From NCBI GenBank assembly GCA_027625915.1, contig JANTQA010000012.1, positions 10,564,501 through 10,628,500 on the forward strand: 64,000 nt of DNA, read 5' to 3'. The stretch's first letter is position 1, and every line of letters starts with the position of its first letter. This document shows positions 59,645 to 64,000 of the stretch, one piece after another. This DNA is from Anaeramoeba flamelloides (Eukaryota > Metamonada > Anaeramoebidae). The translations under genes were made by a program, and so were the position numbers. The notes beneath the pieces were generated by a model. The model had not been told where the DNA came from and made no database searches. It saw only the letters and a program-made list of their open reading frames with translations.

Positions 59645-59870
59645 TTGATTTTTTCTTCGGTTTTTTTTACTTTTTGAAATAGACTGAAAATTTTAATAAA
59701 TTTTCATTTTATTACAAAAAGAAAAAAAAAAAACTAGGGATACTTTCGTTAGATTTTTCCATGATTTAAAAGAATATAGGAAAATCTATTTGATCCCCCC
59801 CCCCCCCCCCCCCCCCTTACATTTAAATTCTGGAAAATTACTGATAACCTTTTTTGAGTTTTCTATTTAT
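59645..59870. repeat. GTTAGGTTTT-family hairpin with a C22 tract in its loop
   Basis: The hairpin arms TCGTTAGATTTTTCCATGAT and AAATTCTGGAAAATTAC flank a centre in which 22 consecutive C (59795-59816) replace the usual TTTACTCAATTC-type loop seen in other copies. An upstream hairpin (CTTTTTGAAATAGACTGAAA and its complement) belongs to the same family. Confidence 0.65.
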
Positions 59871-60554
59871 TTAGAAAATCAATTGATTTTCAGAATAGAG
59901 GAGAAAAATTTTGAAAAACACTGATAACTTTTCGAAAAATTAAAAGCATGAAGTCAATGATTTGTTTTTATTGAAATCTTTTTAAAATCTTGAAAAACTA
60001 GCCACTTGAAACACATCTGGAATCCGAAATTTGGATCAAAATATTTTTTTATTGATTCATAAAGACATTTATGAATAGCGATTGAAAAGAAACAGAATCA
60101 ATACATTTTTTTATTTTTTTTGTAGAAACATGAAAAATTTTATCATATTTTGAGACATCTTTTTTTAAAACATACATATTTAGAATAGTCTATGTGCATC
60201 TATTTAAACAATTTACAAAATTTACTATTTTTAAAATAGAATTTTAACAAGTATAATTATAATCATATCTTGTCTGTATTATTTCTTTATTCAAAAGAAC
60301 TTACCATAATTAGATATTTTACTTAATTCTTTTTAATTTCAGAATTAAATACATCACTTGACACTTGGCAACATGACTATTGATAAAGGACGATATTGAT
60401 TTTAGTTATTTTTGGATTCATTTGAGGAGAGCAATAAACTCTTGTAACATATATAAGTTTTTTTTTTACCATTGTTGAAATCTATAGATTTTCAATATAT
60501 ATATATTTATATATATATATATATATATATATAACCTAACCATATTTCCAACTC

Positions 60555-61160
60555 AATCTGAACTGTTTTTCAAAAATTTTAACCAACTTTATAATATAAA
60601 TATAAGTTTTTTTGAGAGTTTATCATATATCTTGTCAAAAAAATATTTTTAAATTTTTGGATAAGAATCATTTTTTCTCTTTTAGTAAATTTTTGTTATT
60701 CTTATTCTTTTTTTTGATTTTTTTTTTTGATTTTCTTTTTCTTTGCTTTTTCAAATTTTTGTTTTTCTTTTTTGATACTTTTTTTTTTTGCAAAAGATCA
60801 TTTGAAAAAAAAAAATCTCTAAAAAGATAAATAATCACTAACAAAATTTCGACTATGTAATGTCTTTTAAAAGAAATTTAATAATTAGCAAAAAATCTTG
60901 CTGTTGACTTTTTTCAGTGAAAGTTTAGTAATAAAAAATGAGTAATACCCATCTTATAAATTCTGACCTACTTATTTTTAGTTTAAGTTTTTGATTTTTT
61001 TTAATTATAAAATATCAGGTTTTTATATGTTTAGAATGATTCAAAAATTAATTATAAATCAGATTTTTATTATTTCTTACTCTTGAATAAAAAAGTATAT
61101 TTTAGTATTCTTTTTCAATTTATTATTTCAGGTAAGTCACAATTTTTGAAATAGTGTTTA
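60555..61160. repeat. Dispersed repeat Q, copy 2
   Basis: It matches 22135-22800 in the same orientation: TTTTCAAAAATTTTAACC, ATAAGAATCATTTTTTC, TTTTAGTAAATTTTTG, then a T-rich CTTTTTCTTTGC stretch, a TCAGTGAAA segment and TAGAATGATTCAAAAATTAA. It is diverged and noncoding, so it is old. Confidence 0.45.
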
Positions 61161-62144
61161 TTTTCTAAATTTTTAATTCTGAAAGTGCCTAATTTAATTT
61201 TTAATTCTTTTCAAGTTTTTCTATATCTATTAATATTTTTAAAATTTTGTTTCTGAAAAAAAAAATTAATTAATTCATAAAATTATATAATCTTTAATTT
61301 CTGAATTAACATTAATCTCCCTTTTTATTGAGATATAATAATAAATTTGATTTTTTTACTTCTGTTTTATAAATAATCCTCATCGAATTTGTGGGATTAT
61401 TAATAAATATTTTGAATTTTTTTTAATGATCCATCTATGAATATTTTTAAAATATCCTGTGGTATATCAACGAGTTAATAGATACGTTATAGTTAAATAT
61501 GTAAAACAACTTTTAAAAATGTGTATTTAGAATATTATGGTAAGGTTTTTTTTATGTCAGATATTGATTAATTTTTTGAAAATGGTCTGAAACTATCAAG
61601 GTTGCCAAACCTCAACTTTAAACGAGTTTGCTTATCTAGCCAAAGACCAAGAAATAAACTTTTCAAAATTAATTTTTTTTATTTCAAAGTTTGATCATTA
61701 TTGAAAATCTAGAAATTTTATAACAAAATAAAGATTCTTAAATAATTTTTTTTTTAAAATTTTTAATTATTTTTTATTATTTTTTTATTTGAATGTTAAA
61801 ATTTTGAAAATAAAAAATTTATAATAACCAATTTTTAATTTTATTTAATTAAATATATTTAAATTTTAAAATAAAAATATAATTTATCTAATTTCCAATT
61901 AAATATTTTAAAGAATAAATGCCAAATCTAAAAGAATTAGAAAAAGAATAATAATAATAATAAAAATAATTATCATTATAATTATTATTATAATAATAAA
62001 AATAAGAACAAGAAAAAAGAAAAAGGCAACTGAAGCGAAAATTAAAATTCAAAAGAGAAAAAGAAATTTTAATATATTTTAATTTTTCAAAATAAAAAAA
62101 ATCAAAATAAAAGAAAATCAAAAAATAAAAGTTCAATATTAAAT

Positions 62145-64000
62145 TTAATATTCTGATAATTGAACTTCTGATATTTCTCTGTCTAACAGTTTTTTCATGA
62201 TTATTAAACTATAAGCAAAGTCACTTTTGATAAATCTAGGGAATGAATCTCTAACAAGAAGGCTATCGATTTCCTTTTGTGCGTCATCAAACATATCATT
62301 GTAAATTTTTTTATCTCTGATCAAATCTGTAATCTTGACTCTATTTTTATGATTGATATTGATTTCTTGAGGCGAGCCATAGGAAATAAAGTCATCATAA
62401 ATATGCTTTGCGACATCTATTTGGTTTGGATGGCCATTTTTCATTTTTTTATAATTATCAATTTCTAACCAAAAATCTAAGTTTTCTTCGGAGAATTCTT
62501 GAACTAAAAATTTTCTAAACAATTCAAGACCATCTTTTAAATTTATTAAGGAATGCAAATTTGGTATAATTGTCAAAGGATCATTTTTCAATTTTTTAAA
62601 GTTATCAGAACTCCTTGTCGAAGAGAAATTCTCTTTTTTAATTCTGGAAATTTGGTTATGGTTGACCAATCGTTTAACTGCTGATTTATAACTAGCCCGT
62701 GCGGCAATGTATTTTTGCAAGTCGACAATTGTTGAAGCACTTTTTCCGACATAAATGGAGCCGACTAATTTCAAATCGATCCCGTTTTCAATTTCAAAAA
62801 ACAATCTCAAATATTCTTGGCCATTTGAAGATTTCACATTGATCGATTCCAATTTTTTGTCATGTATGTTACCCACGCAAAAGATATTATAGCCAAAGGC
62901 GAAAATTGAATAGGGCGGAACAGATCTTACATATTTGTCCTTTTTTTTAAAAACGCCAATCGAGGCCAGCCCTGCAATTTCGCCGGTTACCACAGAGTGT
63001 CTCCATGATTTGTCCAGGTACCCCTTATATTCGATGCAGTCGCCACAGGCAAAAATGTTTTCATCACTAATCGAACGCATCTGTTCGTTCACGAGGATGC
63101 CTCGTCCGCAACTTAACTTACATTTTTTTGCCAAGGTTATTTCGGAATAAACGCCAGACGCAAAGATTATTAAGTCGGCATAAATATAATAGATTTCTTC
63201 TTCGGTTAAATGAATCGATTGTATGGCTAATCCCGGTGTTAGGTCACTTTTTTTTTTGTTGCTGAAGATCTTGGATTTTTCACCTTCTTCAATAATTGGG
63301 ACTTGTGAATTGCTTTCCCCTTCGCCATTATTGGCGTTTAGTAGATCACCCTTATCTAAAATTTTGATCATTTCATAGCCTAAAAACAATTTCATTTTAT
63401 TTTTCACCAAGATTTTTTCAACTATGGATGAGCCCATCTCATCAAGCCGATGCGAGGCGATTATTTGATGTGTTTCGATCATGTATATTTTTTCAACACC
63501 CAATTTTGATAAGGACTCTGCTGTTTCAATCCCCAAGGGACCACACCCTAAAATAATTGCACTTTTGGAACTGTTAATTTTGATATAACTATTGATTTCG
63601 GTAACATCATCCAAAGTTCTGAGACCAAATACATTCAATTTTGACGAAATTCCTTCATTTAAAATTTGATCAACTTTTTTTTTCTTTTTTTTACCGAAAA
63701 TTGTTTTAATTCTTGAGGCCTTTTCTTTAGGGATCTTTTGATTGGACCCGACAGCTAAAATTAATCGATCGTAATTTAATTTTAATGAATTGCCCTTGAT
63801 TAAATACTGTTCTTGATTTGAAGTGTTTTTTAATTTTTTTGTTCGGCGCAATATTTTGACCATTTTCTTTTTCCTCTTGATCTCTGTAACTACAGAATTT
63901 TTATAAAAAGTGATCTCATTTTTGACGAGGTATTCCTTATTTAATAAAAAAAATTCCTTTTCTTCAGATTTGGAATAGTTTGATAACACAGAGGTAAGTG
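62145..64000 (-). CDS. FAD/NAD oxidoreductase fused to an RGS domain (5' end outside window)
   Basis: One uninterrupted frame runs from the window edge to TAA at 62145, and the N-terminal FAD-binding GxGxxG lies beyond 64000. Numbering from the GTG at 63989, residues 1-440 are the rest of a pyridine-nucleotide-disulphide-type oxidoreductase (ferredoxin/rubredoxin-reductase-like). They include LILAVGS (77-82), the NAD-binding LGCGPLGIETAE (147-158), FASGV (276-280), the FAD motif NIFACGDCIEY (311-321), and a C-terminal lobe with SIFAFGYNIFCVGN. Residues about 476-602 form an RGS domain: LFRKFLVQEFSEENLDFWLE, EININHKNRVKI, DSFPRFIKSDFAYSL. RGS domains speed GTP hydrolysis on G-alpha. The fusion suggests redox- or NAD(P)H-linked control of G-protein signalling, which is inference. 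Lys-rich inserts (100-105, 238-248) are loop expansions. Confidence 0.88.
   Translation of the reverse strand, partial: LTSVLSNYSKSEEKEFFLLNKEYLVKNEITFYKNSVVTEIKRKKKMVKILRRTKKLKNTSNQEQYLIKGNSLKLNYDRLILAVGSNQKIPKEKASRIKTIFGKKKKKKVDQILNEGISSKLNVFGLRTLDDVTEINSYIKINSSKSAIILGCGPLGIETAESLSKLGVEKIYMIETHQIIASHRLDEMGSSIVEKILVKNKMKLFLGYEMIKILDKGDLLNANNGEGESNSQVPIIEEGEKSKIFSNKKKSDLTPGLAIQSIHLTEEEIYYIYADLIIFASGVYSEITLAKKCKLSCGRGILVNEQMRSISDENIFACGDCIEYKGYLDKSWRHSVVTGEIAGLASIGVFKKKDKYVRSVPPYSIFAFGYNIFCVGNIHDKKLESINVKSSNGQEYLRLFFEIENGIDLKLVGSIYVGKSASTIVDLQKYIAARASYKSAVKRLVNHNQISRIKKENFSSTRSSDNFKKLKNDPLTIIPNLHSLINLKDGLELFRKFLVQEFSEENLDFWLEIDNYKKMKNGHPNQIDVAKHIYDDFISYGSPQEININHKNRVKITDLIRDKKIYNDMFDDAQKEIDSLLVRDSFPRFIKSDFAYSLIIMKKLLDREISEVQLSEY

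Larger units (their letters stand above)
59011..62144. other. Intergenic between convergent MCM3 and the oxidoreductase-RGS gene
   Basis: This stretch contains the MCM3 3' end, a GTTAGGTTTT-family hairpin with a C22 run (59645-59870), a (TA)n tract at 60500-60533 and a repeat similar to 22135-22800 at 60555-61160. Frames at 60612-60830 and 61888-62136 are low-complexity and not genes. Confidence 0.45.

Noticed and set aside
1-64000. tRNA genes, rRNA, CRISPR arrays
   Set aside because: I found no GGTTCGAAT-type arm within a cloverleaf, no rRNA core sequence and no regularly spaced direct repeats.

Overview
The window is nuclear DNA from a strongly AT-rich protist. It reads in the standard genetic code with spliceosomal GT-AG introns, and all seven stop codons I could place are TAA. 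Its proteins carry long N, K and E low-complexity tracts, some coded by hexanucleotide repeats of the Asn-Gly and Asn-Glu kind. Several genes have introns of 5-6 kb packed with degenerate repeats, and one 11-nt micro-exon can be inferred. A free-living amoeboid or flagellate protist (for example Anaeramoeba or another AT-rich lineage) would fit, but the sequence alone does not settle the taxon.

Layout. 1-11 kb: mostly repeat-derived DNA, with one small three-exon membrane-protein gene (4753-5396, minus) and two coding-like islands. 11-19 kb: a many-exon minus-strand gene resembling SAPS/PP6 regulatory subunits, split by a 4.8-kb intron. 19-23.6 kb: old dispersed repeats. 23.6-32.5 kb: a minus-strand BRSK/SAD-type protein kinase in three exons. 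Its first intron (6.36 kb) holds two LINE fragments, each interrupted by another insertion, and three MITEs side by side. 32.5-37 kb: repeats, including a 1.36-kb inverted-repeat element. 37-44.5 kb: a minus-strand CLN3/battenin gene with an 11-nt micro-exon and a 5.7-kb repeat-filled intron. 44.5-49.1 kb: repeats, including an 868-bp long-TIR element. 49.1-53 kb: a plus-strand secreted papain-family protease with a CfaD-like N-terminal domain. 55.5-59 kb: plus-strand MCM3, whose ORF contains an in-frame 208-residue mini-intein. 62.1-64 kb: a minus-strand FAD/NAD oxidoreductase fused to a C-terminal RGS domain; its 5' end lies outside the window.

The genes are unrelated housekeeping or signalling genes (replication licensing, lysosomal membrane, secreted protease, kinase signalling, probable phosphatase regulation) and do not form a pathway. 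The two most noteworthy items are the MCM3 intein, which sits between Walker A and Walker B of the AAA+ core and has Tyr in place of the usual block-B His, and the oxidoreductase-RGS fusion. The third is the mobile-element landscape: at least four palindromic/TIR families, several nested.
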